A DNA stretch of 64,000 nucleotides from Candidatus Bathyarchaeota archaeon (GTDB taxonomy: Archaea; Thermoproteota; Bathyarchaeia; TCS64). Position numbers and translations under genes: made by a program. Positions 32,792 to 39,612 of this stretch are shown here, piece after piece (positions within the stretch are counted from its first letter, which is position 1; each line of letters starts with the position of its first letter). The notes under the pieces were generated by a model. The model was given only the letters and a program-made list of their open reading frames with translations. It did no database searches and was not told the origin of the DNA. The DNA is taken from contig JAOZHO010000037.1 in the NCBI GenBank assembly GCA_026014875.1, forward strand, positions 248,001-312,000, given 5' to 3'.

Positions 32792-33139
32792 CTATTCCGG
32801 GTATCTCTTCTTTTCGTCGATGTGCGTGTATTCCGAGCCTTTTATCGTCGGTGTCCCTTTCAGGCGGTAGATCTTTTCGATCTCTCTTTCCCAGGCTTCG
32901 AGGACTCCCTCGGTCTCTTCCCTGTATTCCCCGATGGCTACTGATTGGGGTTGTCGGGTCTTGGCTGCGTGGGCTGTGATGAGGGTGCTCAGTTTCTTTA
33001 CGAGTTTGTCTGTTGGGTTCTGGGTGCCGATGTGGGTGTCGATCTCGGCGTCGCTCATCTCGATGAGGGTTTCGATCTCGGGGTCGGTGAGGGAGGTCTC
33101 GATGATGAGCCTTATGTCAGATGCGGTGCAGTAGGGCAT
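32792..33139 (-). CDS. Head-tail adaptor (gp6-like connector)
   Basis: The 115-residue protein is nearly all helical: CTASDIRLIIETSLTDPEIETLIEMSDAEID, then a second pair of helices and EGVLEAWEREIEKIYRLKG. This is the pattern of HK97 gp6/SPP1 gp15-type adaptors, which form a ring under the portal. It would normally follow the capsid gene, and it does so here apart from the A/T-rich insertion. It has its own two-box promoter, as if cut off from the head operon and re-supplied. Confidence 0.72.
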   Translation of the reverse strand: MPYCTASDIRLIIETSLTDPEIETLIEMSDAEIDTHIGTQNPTDKLVKKLSTLITAHAAKTRQPQSVAIGEYREETEGVLEAWEREIEKIYRLKGTPTIKGSEYTHIDEKKRYPE

Positions 33140-33159
33140 TCATGTCACTCTCGTTCATT

Positions 33160-33209
33160 GTTAGTTAATTTTGTGTAAATATAATTATTTTCCACATTAT
33201 TGGGTTTAA
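33160..33209 (-). promoter_or_regulatory. Two-box viral promoter before the adaptor gene
   Basis: In the direction of transcription TTAAACC, ten bases and GAAAAT are followed by AATTATATTTA. The same boxes with the same spacing occur at four other viral operon starts. The adaptor ATG at 33139 is 53 bases after the second box. Confidence 0.6.
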
Positions 33210-33293
33210 TGAAAACGGTCTTCCAGTTTAGTAGAAATACGTTGAGCGACTACTTTTATTATGTTTAGACGAAAATGAAATGGGTTTCAGTTT

Positions 33294-34439
33294 ATGTATT
33301 TGGAAAAATTCAAAGAACTAAACACAATATTGGAAAGAGACGCGACTGACACAACGTACAAATACGCTCTTCTAAGAGGTCTGTCTGAGATTTGCCAGCA
33401 TTACACACACTACATGGAACTTGATGATGAGAGAGTGTGGTTTCCACTAGGATTACTGGTTGAAAAATGGCTTCTCTATTATTACCCCATATTCGCTAGC
33501 GCTCATTTTATCCCCCAAAAATCAAGCGAACAAGACCTTGACAAACCTGGTTATAAAATTTCATTCAGGAAACAATTCACAAAAATTACATCTTATTATG
33601 AAGATAAGGGAGGACTATCCGTTTTCTATAGCGATTATCGGAAAGGGCGTATACCTGAGGAAATAAATGATGAGTTGCTGGAATTATTGAAGAAATTAAG
33701 ATATACGATAACGAGATATCCTATGAAACACCTTGGGTATTCAGTCACCGAGGAACATTACAAATTCTTTGAGTTCATTAGAGGTGGACGCATTCGGAAA
33801 CAAGCAGTTACGCCCGAGCTTCTAGTAAATGAATTTGGTAAATTTTCTATCAGTAAGGAATTTTATGAGATATTCAGCATTTTCGGGGGATTTGTTTCAG
33901 GTGAACACTCGATCCTGAATAAATGGGCTGAGTTCACAGTCCATTCAGATAAGACCAGAAAACTGACTAAAAATCAAATGTTAGATGTTTTAACTACTCA
34001 CCCGGTCACAGAGAGAGATGTTAATCAAGCAAGAATATATTTTGAAGCACAACTAAAAAGCCAGGGATTGCTAGAATGCGTCTGGTCCGGAAAAAAAATA
34101 AATTTCAAGTCTCAATTACATATAGACCATATTATCCCATTTTCTGTGTGGAAAAATAACGACTTGTGGAATTTACTACCCACACATCGAGACATTAATT
34201 TAAAGAAAAGAGACCGCATCCCCTCACAGGAACTACTTCACAAAAGGCAAACTCTCATCCAGAAATATTGGAGGGAAATCAAGTATAAATTCCCAGATCG
34301 ATTCGATTCAGAGATTCGACTCTCTCTCACTGGAATTTCTGGGAAAAACGATGAGCCATTGAATGTAGCCTTCGAAAAGTTGGTTCAAAAAGTTGTGAAC
34401 TTAATTAATCAATACGGTTACTTGGAATGGAATAACTAA
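33294..34439 (+). CDS. HNH endonuclease, AT-rich cargo gene
   Basis: The 381-residue protein has an HNH nuclease core near the C-terminus (about 260-310). It includes CVWSGKKINF, HIDHIIPFSVWKNNDLWNLL (the DH pair and Asn) and HRDINLKKRDRIP. The first ~250 residues are helical and charged and look like a recognition or partner domain. The A/T content is much higher than in the flanking viral genes, suggesting recent transfer. It probably forms an operon with the next gene (11-base gap). Similar HNH proteins are restriction enzymes or homing-like nucleases; which applies is unclear. Confidence 0.82.
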   Translation: MYLEKFKELNTILERDATDTTYKYALLRGLSEICQHYTHYMELDDERVWFPLGLLVEKWLLYYYPIFASAHFIPQKSSEQDLDKPGYKISFRKQFTKITSYYEDKGGLSVFYSDYRKGRIPEEINDELLELLKKLRYTITRYPMKHLGYSVTEEHYKFFEFIRGGRIRKQAVTPELLVNEFGKFSISKEFYEIFSIFGGFVSGEHSILNKWAEFTVHSDKTRKLTKNQMLDVLTTHPVTERDVNQARIYFEAQLKSQGLLECVWSGKKINFKSQLHIDHIIPFSVWKNNDLWNLLPTHRDINLKKRDRIPSQELLHKRQTLIQKYWREIKYKFPDRFDSEIRLSLTGISGKNDEPLNVAFEKLVQKVVNLINQYGYLEWNN

Positions 34440-34450
34440 AGTGACCTTCC

Positions 34451-34780
34451 ATGACAACTACATACAATAAAGCAATTCGCGACAAAATCCCCGAGCTAAT
34501 TGAAAATTCAGGAAAAAGAGGGATTGTGAAGCAACTTTCAGATGAAGAATTCCTACCAGAACTAGAGAAAAAACTCAATGAGGAAGTAAACGAATATTTA
34601 TCAAGCGGAGATATTGAAGAACTCGTAGACATTACTGAGATCATCAATCGAATTCTCGAACTAAGAAATGTAAGTCGAAAAGACTTTGAGTCTATTCTTT
34701 CAGAGAAAAGAAAAAACCGAGGGGCGTTTGACAGCAACTATTTCCTTATTGAAGTTAGAAAGTTACCTGACGAAGCTTAG
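34451..34780 (+). CDS. MazG-like noncanonical NTP pyrophosphatase (COG4997-like)
   Basis: The 109-residue all-helical protein shows the small NTP pyrophosphohydrolase pattern: YNKAIRDKIPELIENSGKRG at the start, EKKLNEEVNEYL and EELVDITEIINRIL with the metal-binding Glu and Asp residues, and KRKNRGAFDSNYFL at the end. Such enzymes hydrolyse unusual nucleotides. It shares low GC with the upstream HNH gene and the two are likely transcribed together. A role in virus-host conflict is inference from the pairing and location. Confidence 0.82.
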   Translation: MTTTYNKAIRDKIPELIENSGKRGIVKQLSDEEFLPELEKKLNEEVNEYLSSGDIEELVDITEIINRILELRNVSRKDFESILSEKRKNRGAFDSNYFLIEVRKLPDEA

Positions 34781-34865
34781 ATCTCTTCTTGTGGCCTAGA
34801 GGGGTTTTTTACGCCCAAAAAAGCGGGCGGGATCTCTGTCGCTGGATTCAGGGCTCCGCGCCCCC

Positions 34866-35762
34866 TCAGGCGTGGACTCCCGTCAGTTCCCTTATCGCAT
34901 CGGCGAGCACTAGCTTGGGCTGGAGCCACTGGCGGATGATGTAGGCGTCGTAGCCGGCCTTCTCGTCCCTGTACCGGGCCGCCTCGATGGGACCCTCCCC
35001 GAAGACGAGGGCCGGGGCTGTCCTGCTCCCCACGTATGCCGTGGTGTCGGGCAGGGCGCCGTCGCTGATCCCGGTGACTCCGGGCAGCCCTGGGACGGGG
35101 AATGTCTTCCCGCCGGGGTACTGGACCCCCTTCATCGTCCCTTTGACGTATGGGTTGCTGAAAAAGTCGGCCCAGACCAGGGGGTCGGCGGCGATGTAGT
35201 CGACGGGGTATCCGTTCCCCTCGATGGTGGTGTAAGCCCCTACGATGTCGTCGAAGGGGTTGTTGGCGCTGTCGCCCCAGTCGCTCCCCGCGACGTCGGT
35301 GGCGCCCAGCATCTCCTCTGCGATCTGCTTGTTCTCCATCCGGGCCAGGTCCCTTGCGGCGTCCGAGACGTGGAGCCCCAGGACGTCGTGGGCCGCCTTC
35401 TTCCGGGCCTCGTCGCTCACCGCGATGTGGACCACGTTCTTCCATAGGTCGAACTCCACTGCGGTGTAGCTCTGGCCGCTCAGTTCCGCCTCCACGAGGG
35501 GGGGAACCTTCTCCTGGCCTGCGAGCTTGGTGGCGATGTCGACCCTGGCCTTCAATGCATCCATCCGGACCGGCCTGCACGCCTGCCTCAGCACGTACTG
35601 GGGCGAGGCGAGTCCCAGAACCTCGTCCAGGACGGTGACCGCCTCGACGCCGCTCACGTCCCCGGGCTGAATGAGCTGGGCCTCGAAGACCCTGGGCTCA
35701 GCCTGCCCGTAGTAGCGGCCGTCCAACGGTGACCTCCATACTCTTGGTTGATCCACGTTCAT
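34866..35762 (-). CDS. HK97-fold major capsid protein
   Basis: The protein of about 298 residues lies between the cement-protein gene and the adaptor, the place of the major capsid gene. Segments include EVLGLASPQYVLRQACRPVRM, a spine-helix-like SDEARKKAAHDVLGLHVSDAA, MENKQIAEEMLG, and VDYIAADPLVWADFFSNPYV in the P-domain. The fold call is from these patterns and context. No separate delta domain is obvious; scaffolding would come from the protease gene. ATG at 35762 overlaps the upstream stop. A fragment of a near relative lies at 32280-32457. Confidence 0.88.
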   Translation of the reverse strand: MNVDQPRVWRSPLDGRYYGQAEPRVFEAQLIQPGDVSGVEAVTVLDEVLGLASPQYVLRQACRPVRMDALKARVDIATKLAGQEKVPPLVEAELSGQSYTAVEFDLWKNVVHIAVSDEARKKAAHDVLGLHVSDAARDLARMENKQIAEEMLGATDVAGSDWGDSANNPFDDIVGAYTTIEGNGYPVDYIAADPLVWADFFSNPYVKGTMKGVQYPGGKTFPVPGLPGVTGISDGALPDTTAYVGSRTAPALVFGEGPIEAARYRDEKAGYDAYIIRQWLQPKLVLADAIRELTGVHA

Positions 35763-36175
35763 CACCTCTTCCCGATCCAGATCTTAGCGGTGGCGTCAGA
35801 GTCCCCCGCGTCCTCCGCGAGGATCCCCGCCACGTCGTACCAGTTCCCCGGGGTAGTGTAGTCGAAGAGGGTGACCTCTCCGGCCGTGGCGCTCACCTCG
35901 ACGTACCGTCCCTTCTTCCCTCCCGAGCCTACGCCGGTGGCTTTCTGGGCCTCGACGCATCCCGAGACGGCGCACCGGACGGTGTGGGTGGATTCCTCGC
36001 TGTAGTCGTGATCCTCAAGGGCCACCATGAAGGGGCCCTCGTCGGTGTTGGTGGCTGCGAGGATGCCGTTGCCGTCGTTCCGCACCAGCTCCCCCTTCTC
36101 GATGTCCTCGTCGGCCTTGACGGTGAACTCCTCCACCACGAGGAGCCCCTCCTTCAGTATGTCCCCCGCCGCCAT
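35762..36175 (-). CDS. Capsid cement/decoration protein (DUF2190-like)
   Basis: The ~137-residue beta-rich protein starts AAGDILKEGLLVVEEFTVKADEDIEKGELV and ends with a strand pair (YDVAGILAEDAGDSDATAKIWIGK). This is the DUF2190 pattern of small capsid decoration proteins that bind the outside of the HK97 shell. It sits between protease and capsid genes, each overlapping by a few bases, as in many siphoviruses. Confidence 0.82.
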   Translation of the reverse strand: MAAGDILKEGLLVVEEFTVKADEDIEKGELVRNDGNGILAATNTDEGPFMVALEDHDYSEESTHTVRCAVSGCVEAQKATGVGSGGKKGRYVEVSATAGEVTLFDYTTPGNWYDVAGILAEDAGDSDATAKIWIGKR

Positions 36176-36513
36176 CACGGGTCCCTCCTGTGCCCGAAGA
36201 GCCGCATCCGCGTCTCCTCCACGGCCTCCCGGAAGCCCCCGCGGCCCGCAACGTAGGTAGCCTTGGGCCCCGTGTGCATGTATCCCGCCTTGGCGTTGGC
36301 TCTCTCCGCGTCCTCCGCGATGAAGGTGAGGGCCTCCTCCCCGAGCCCCTTGAGCCTCTCGGCTTCAGCCCCGGGGTTCCTCGAGAGCCCCGCCCTCGAC
36401 CGGGCCTCCACGACCCTCTCCAGGAGCCCCTTGAGCCTTTCGGCCTTGAGCCCCTCGTTCTCCGCTCTGGTAATCTCTAGCTCGTGTTCCAGCTGCGCTA
36501 TCTTCCTTTCCAT
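36175..36513 (-). CDS. Nested scaffold protein from an internal start
   Basis: Inside the protease gene an ATG at 36513 lies nine bases after AGGAG. The 112-residue product begins MERKIAQLEHELEITRAENE, a clear coiled coil, and ends with a positively charged tail (RMRLFGHRRDP). This equals a scaffold made by itself, like Nu3 inside gpC of lambda. The ribosome-binding site and the domain border at this point support it; expression is unproven. Confidence 0.5.
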   Translation of the reverse strand: MERKIAQLEHELEITRAENEGLKAERLKGLLERVVEARSRAGLSRNPGAEAERLKGLGEEALTFIAEDAERANAKAGYMHTGPKATYVAGRGGFREAVEETRMRLFGHRRDP

Positions 36514-37134
36514 TCCTTTCTTCTCCTTTTTTCCTTCGGGTTTCGGGTCAAATCCCCGGGGACCCTGGGCCCCGTCCATTCTGGACAGTGAATCGAGGCG
36601 GCGACCGCCCACTTTGAGAGGCGAGTCAAGCCTCACCACCCCGGCAGCCGGATACGCCGGCTCCGAGACAAAGTCGACCCGCACAAAAGCGAAGCTCTCC
36701 ACCACCTCCTCCGCCTCCCCCCGCTGAACGTGAATATCAGGCCCCCCGGTGATGTCCCCCCCACAGAGACCGCACGTAACCCTGCTGGCCCTGATCACCA
36801 CTGAGACCGGCCCCCACTCCCCCGCTCCCAGCCTCTCCCAGGCTCCGTCGTCGGTGATCTCGGCGGTCGCGATGGCATGGCCGTCGACCTCCTCGGCCCC
36901 CAGCCATCTGCCCACCACCTGGGGCCTGTGGACGTGGTTGACCCTGTAGCCGGGGATGCACCCCAGGGGTTTCCCGGGCAGGGTCTCGAGGGCCCCCAAT
37001 AGGGCTTCCCGGGTGACTCGCCAGTTGTTCCTGTTGAGTCCGGTGTCCATGAGGTAGAACGTGGCGAGTCTCCCGCCTCCCAGCTCGAGACCTTGGAGGG
37101 ACGCGGTGAACCTGAGCTCGACGCCCACCCTCAT
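36175..37134 (-). CDS. Prohead protease-scaffold fusion
   Basis: ATG at 37134 overlaps the portal stop (ATGA) and gives about 319 residues. The first ~190 form a beta-rich protease-like domain (GLNRNNWRVTREALLGAL, RPQVVGRWLGAEEVDGHAIATAEI, WGPVSVVIRASR with a possible active Ser, SEPAYPAAGV). A CGLCGG motif of unknown role lies inside. The rest is a charged linker and a coiled-coil scaffold. The protease would cut the scaffold to mature the prohead. Catalytic residues are not certain. Confidence 0.75.
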   Translation of the reverse strand: MRVGVELRFTASLQGLELGGGRLATFYLMDTGLNRNNWRVTREALLGALETLPGKPLGCIPGYRVNHVHRPQVVGRWLGAEEVDGHAIATAEITDDGAWERLGAGEWGPVSVVIRASRVTCGLCGGDITGGPDIHVQRGEAEEVVESFAFVRVDFVSEPAYPAAGVVRLDSPLKVGGRRLDSLSRMDGAQGPRGFDPKPEGKKEKKGMERKIAQLEHELEITRAENEGLKAERLKGLLERVVEARSRAGLSRNPGAEAERLKGLGEEALTFIAEDAERANAKAGYMHTGPKATYVAGRGGFREAVEETRMRLFGHRRDP

Positions 37135-38420
37135 CCGGCTGCCTCCAGCTCCGACGGGTCCCAGCCCATCATCTCCCACGCCTTCCCGAGGCGCCCCGAG
37201 AGGGCCCCCATCCCGTGGCTCCCCCAGAGCGCGGAGACCGCCTTCGCCATCTCATAGACGTCGGCCACCCTCACAGGGTTCCACCTGTGCTTCAGGGCCA
37301 CGGGAGGCGCCTCCGACGACTCCCCCTCCTCCTCCAGCGCCTTCAAGACCCACCGGTCATACCACTGGCGCTCCAGCTCCCTCTTGAAATACCGCCGGGC
37401 CTGAGCGATGGGACCCCCCACGTACGCCTCGAGCTCAGCGTAGGCGGTGGCCCTGTTCTCCACCGGCCTCCCCAAGAGGAACCGGGGGGTCCCGAATCCC
37501 CCGATGATCGCCTGGTCGAGGCGGTCCAGGAGGTCGCAGAGCCCCCGGATGTCCGGCGTGATGTTCACCACGGTGGCCTCCACGCTCTCGTTCACAGCGA
37601 TGCTCTTCCCCGCCCGGGCCACCCTCGCGAGCTCCTCCACCGCCCGGGTCGCCTCCTCCTCGGAGAGCCCCGAGGTGTCCGCCTTGAGCACCGTATAGGG
37701 GGCCCAGAGAGTCCGAACGATCTCCGGAAAATTCTCCCTGAGAAGGTCGTGGCGGGCCCCGCAGACCCCCCGAACAGGCTCAACGTCGCTGAGCCCCTCC
37801 AGATCCGCCTCGAGCTGAAGGTTCACGAAGTAGAGAACCTCCCCCGGCCCATAGAATCCGTCCCGACCCTCGTACCCGTAGCCCGTGAGCCTCCAGTCGG
37901 GGTCCAGGTTGGGCTTGAGCCGGGGGCTCTGGAGGCTGAGGAGCCAGGCGGGCCAGCCGTCGCCGTCCAGGACGATCTCGAACCCTGCCTTCCCGTAGAC
38001 GCTCCTCTTCACCTGGGCCACGAAGAGAGCCTGATCCAAATTGACGGCCTTGTTCGCCCCGTCCACTCTCTCCTTCACATAAACGTAATCCCCGGCATCG
38101 ACACCCTCCCGGGTGGCCTCGAGGACCGTCTCGAACCCCGAGGCCATGGTGGCGAAGAACGCGTTGACAAGGACGCACCTGCGGACCAGCTCGTCCTGGC
38201 GGAACCACCGATAGTCCCCGTGCATCCCCTCGTAGTAGGAGCTGGCGGTGGGGGTGGAGGCCTCGTGGTGCCTCTTCGCTTTCGGCGGACGGACGGCTCC
38301 CCGGAGCATGCGACGGAGAATGGGGGCGAGCCCCTGCAGGGACATCACAGCGGCCTCCCAGGCGCCCTGCGGGTCTCGTCCAGAACCCTTACTCCCGGCC
38401 GCTCCTTCAGCCTCCCCCAC
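37131..38420 (-). CDS. Portal protein
   Basis: The 429-residue protein has portal features: an N-terminal wing with WFRQDELVRRCVLVNAFFATMASGF, KRSVYGKAGFEIVLD, LQSPRLKPNLDPDW and PGEVLYFVNLQLEADLEGLSDVEPV, and a stem/crown helix region (CDLLDRLDQAIIGGFGTPRFLLG). The portal forms the ring through which DNA enters and to which the tail attaches. It is the first clear gene of the head operon (GTG at 38420). The terminase that would act on it is encoded 35 kb to the left. Confidence 0.88.
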   Translation of the reverse strand: MGEAEGAAGSKGSGRDPQGAWEAAVMSLQGLAPILRRMLRGAVRPPKAKRHHEASTPTASSYYEGMHGDYRWFRQDELVRRCVLVNAFFATMASGFETVLEATREGVDAGDYVYVKERVDGANKAVNLDQALFVAQVKRSVYGKAGFEIVLDGDGWPAWLLSLQSPRLKPNLDPDWRLTGYGYEGRDGFYGPGEVLYFVNLQLEADLEGLSDVEPVRGVCGARHDLLRENFPEIVRTLWAPYTVLKADTSGLSEEEATRAVEELARVARAGKSIAVNESVEATVVNITPDIRGLCDLLDRLDQAIIGGFGTPRFLLGRPVENRATAYAELEAYVGGPIAQARRYFKRELERQWYDRWVLKALEEEGESSEAPPVALKHRWNPVRVADVYEMAKAVSALWGSHGMGALSGRLGKAWEMMGWDPSELEAAG

Positions 38421-38423
38421 GGA

Positions 38424-38537
38424 TCATCGAGGGGGTTCCGGGGATCGCCGGTCGAGGCTCGGGGTGGGCGTTTCGGAGACGTTCCTCACGGCCTCCCCGC
38501 GGAATTTGGCTGCGCTTCCGTCAATGGTTATCGTCAA
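38424..38537 (-). CDS. Possible short leader-type ORF before the portal gene
   Basis: A TTG at 38537 opens a 37-residue frame (TITIDGSAAKFRGEAVRN...) that ends four bases before the portal start. It is 32 bases after the second promoter box, so it may begin at the transcript's 5' end. The second half is Pro/Arg-rich and may be non-coding. Confidence 0.25.
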   Translation of the reverse strand: MTITIDGSAAKFRGEAVRNVSETPTPSLDRRSPEPPR

Positions 38538-38540
38538 ATA

Positions 38541-38587
38541 CAAATTTAGCTAAATTTATATTCATTTTCTAAAATATTCGGTTGAAA
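38541..38587 (-). promoter_or_regulatory. Two-box viral promoter before the head operon
   Basis: Read on the minus strand: TTCAACC, ten bases, GAAAATG, then AATATAAATTTAGCTAAATTT. Both boxes and the TTTAG element match the promoters of blocks A and B. It drives portal, protease, cement and capsid genes. Confidence 0.7.
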
Positions 38588-38674
38588 AACCCCAACATTC
38601 ACCATACCCCCTACCTTAGGAAAGTACGAAATGTTAATAAAATTTAAAGCTTAGACCACCCACAGCGATATAAT

Positions 38675-38854
38675 ATGAACGAATACACGAGGGGGGCCTT
38701 CGAATGCCTAAGCTGGCTCGAGGAAGTGGTCACCATGCTCAGGGAGAGGGGAGAGTCGTGGGAACCCCTAAGCCTAGAAATAGACGGGGCCATCCGTGAC
38801 ATCCGGAGGGGGGTCGGCGTGGACTTCAGGGAGCGCCTGAGGGCCACCGTGTGA
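38675..38854 (+). CDS. Small viral protein (59 aa)
   Basis: The ATG lies about 27 bases after a TATA-like AAATTTAAAGC, consistent with a leaderless transcript. The product is helical and amphipathic (GAFECLSWLEEVVTMLRERG ... IDGAIRDIRRGVGVDFRERLRATV). It is divergent from the head operon and convergent with the RHH gene. I do not recognise it; a small regulator or anti-host protein is possible. Confidence 0.5.
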   Translation: MNEYTRGAFECLSWLEEVVTMLRERGESWEPLSLEIDGAIRDIRRGVGVDFRERLRATV

Positions 38855-38873
38855 GGACGCCCGGGGCGGAGAG

Positions 38874-39038
38874 TCAGACCAGGTATCCCAGTTCCCTGAG
38901 GTATCTCCTCACGGAGGTCTTCACGAAGTCGGGTATGCTGGTGTACCCGTGGGATCCGCTGCTGATCACTTCCTCGATCTTCTTAGCCAAGGACTCGGGG
39001 AGGTTGACGGTATGATACTTATATTTCCTGCTGGTCAT
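38874..39038 (-). CDS. Ribbon-helix-helix (CopG-like) regulator
   Basis: The 54-residue protein has the RHH pattern: a short basic strand (KYKYHTVNLPESLAKKIEEVI), a turn (GYTSIPDFVK) and a second helix (TSVRRYLRELGYL). RHH dimers bind operator DNA through the N-terminal strands. It is divergent from the winged-helix gene at 39128, with an A/T-rich region between them, like a viral switch region. It is a good candidate for the protein that reads the two-box elements; that is inference. Confidence 0.75.
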   Translation of the reverse strand: MTSRKYKYHTVNLPESLAKKIEEVISSGSHGYTSIPDFVKTSVRRYLRELGYLV

Positions 39039-39127
39039 TCTATGTTATTTTCAACCTTTAATTGTTTAAAAAAGTTTATATTACTATTAAGATTTAGTTA
39101 ATAATAACTCACAAACAGGGGTAAAAA

Positions 39128-39418
39128 ATGGAGAACCCGGGCCTCAGAACCCTCATATCCTTCCTAAACCAGATAAAAAAGCAGGCCCCCGTCAACTTCT
39201 CCGGGCTCGCCCAGGGGCGACGCAGAGGCTACGGAATGGTGAACAGGTACCTCCGGTACTGCCTAGGGAAGGACCTCATCATCATCGTCTCGGAGAGGAG
39301 AACCCGAGGCAGATACCCCTCCAAGACCTACGCCCTCAGCGAGAGGGGCTCCAAGCTCCTCGCCATCTTCGACGAAGAAAAAGAGGAGACAACCCCTAGA
39401 GGCCCCCGCCCCCACTAG
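39128..39418 (+). CDS. Winged-helix DNA-binding protein
   Basis: The 96-residue protein is a small winged helix: helices (GLRTLISFLNQIKKQ, NFSGLAQG, GMVNRYLRYCLGKDLIIIV), a basic wing (SERRTRGRYPSKTYALSERG) and a short C-terminal helix. It resembles archaeal virus regulators. TATTAAGATTTAGTTA upstream (39085-39100) matches the core of the viral promoters, and TTCAACC lies at 39050-39056. It could be the viral repressor or activator. Confidence 0.75.
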   Translation: MENPGLRTLISFLNQIKKQAPVNFSGLAQGRRRGYGMVNRYLRYCLGKDLIIIVSERRTRGRYPSKTYALSERGSKLLAIFDEEKEETTPRGPRPH

Positions 39419-39549
39419 ACGAGGGCCCAAGCCTCGGGGGGCATCCAGTGGCCGTCCCGCCCCTCCCACTTGACGCTGCACCCGATGAGATTGATGAAGG
39501 AGAAGCCCACGGGCCACCCGGAGGTACGCTCCTCCAAGGCCCGATCCAT
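39415..39549 (-). CDS. Possible small protein at the right edge of block C
   Basis: From ATG at 39549 the frame gives 44 residues with a natural-looking mix (GWPVGFSFINLIGCSVKW, GHWMPPEAWALV). It has no good ribosome-binding site. It ends tail to tail with the winged-helix gene, overlapping by four bases. It may be the remnant of a longer viral gene. Confidence 0.3.
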   Translation of the reverse strand: MDRALEERTSGWPVGFSFINLIGCSVKWEGRDGHWMPPEAWALV

Positions 39550-39612
39550 GCCGGGGAGGAATGGATCAGGCGACCAAAAAGTAGGTGAACGAGGCACGCG
39601 TCGGATTCCCCG

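Larger units (their letters stand above)
32280..39549. mobile_element. Viral block C: head, portal and regulators
   Basis: On the minus strand the block encodes portal, protease with nested scaffold, cement protein, major capsid and head-tail adaptor. A capsid fragment and an iteron repeat lie at its left edge. Small regulatory genes (RHH, winged helix, 59-residue protein) are at the right. An A/T-rich plus-strand pair (HNH endonuclease, NTP pyrophosphatase) interrupts the head operon between capsid and adaptor. Two viral promoters of the shared type are present. No integrase is visible. Confidence 0.82.

Noticed and set aside
547-39549. Integrase and attachment sites marking one provirus end to end
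   Set aside because: No tyrosine or serine recombinase motif was seen in any frame, no tRNA gene is present, and no convincing long direct repeat flanks the blocks. The TCTAGCAGAGCC pair at 45609/45932 lies outside and flanks only the broken transporter.
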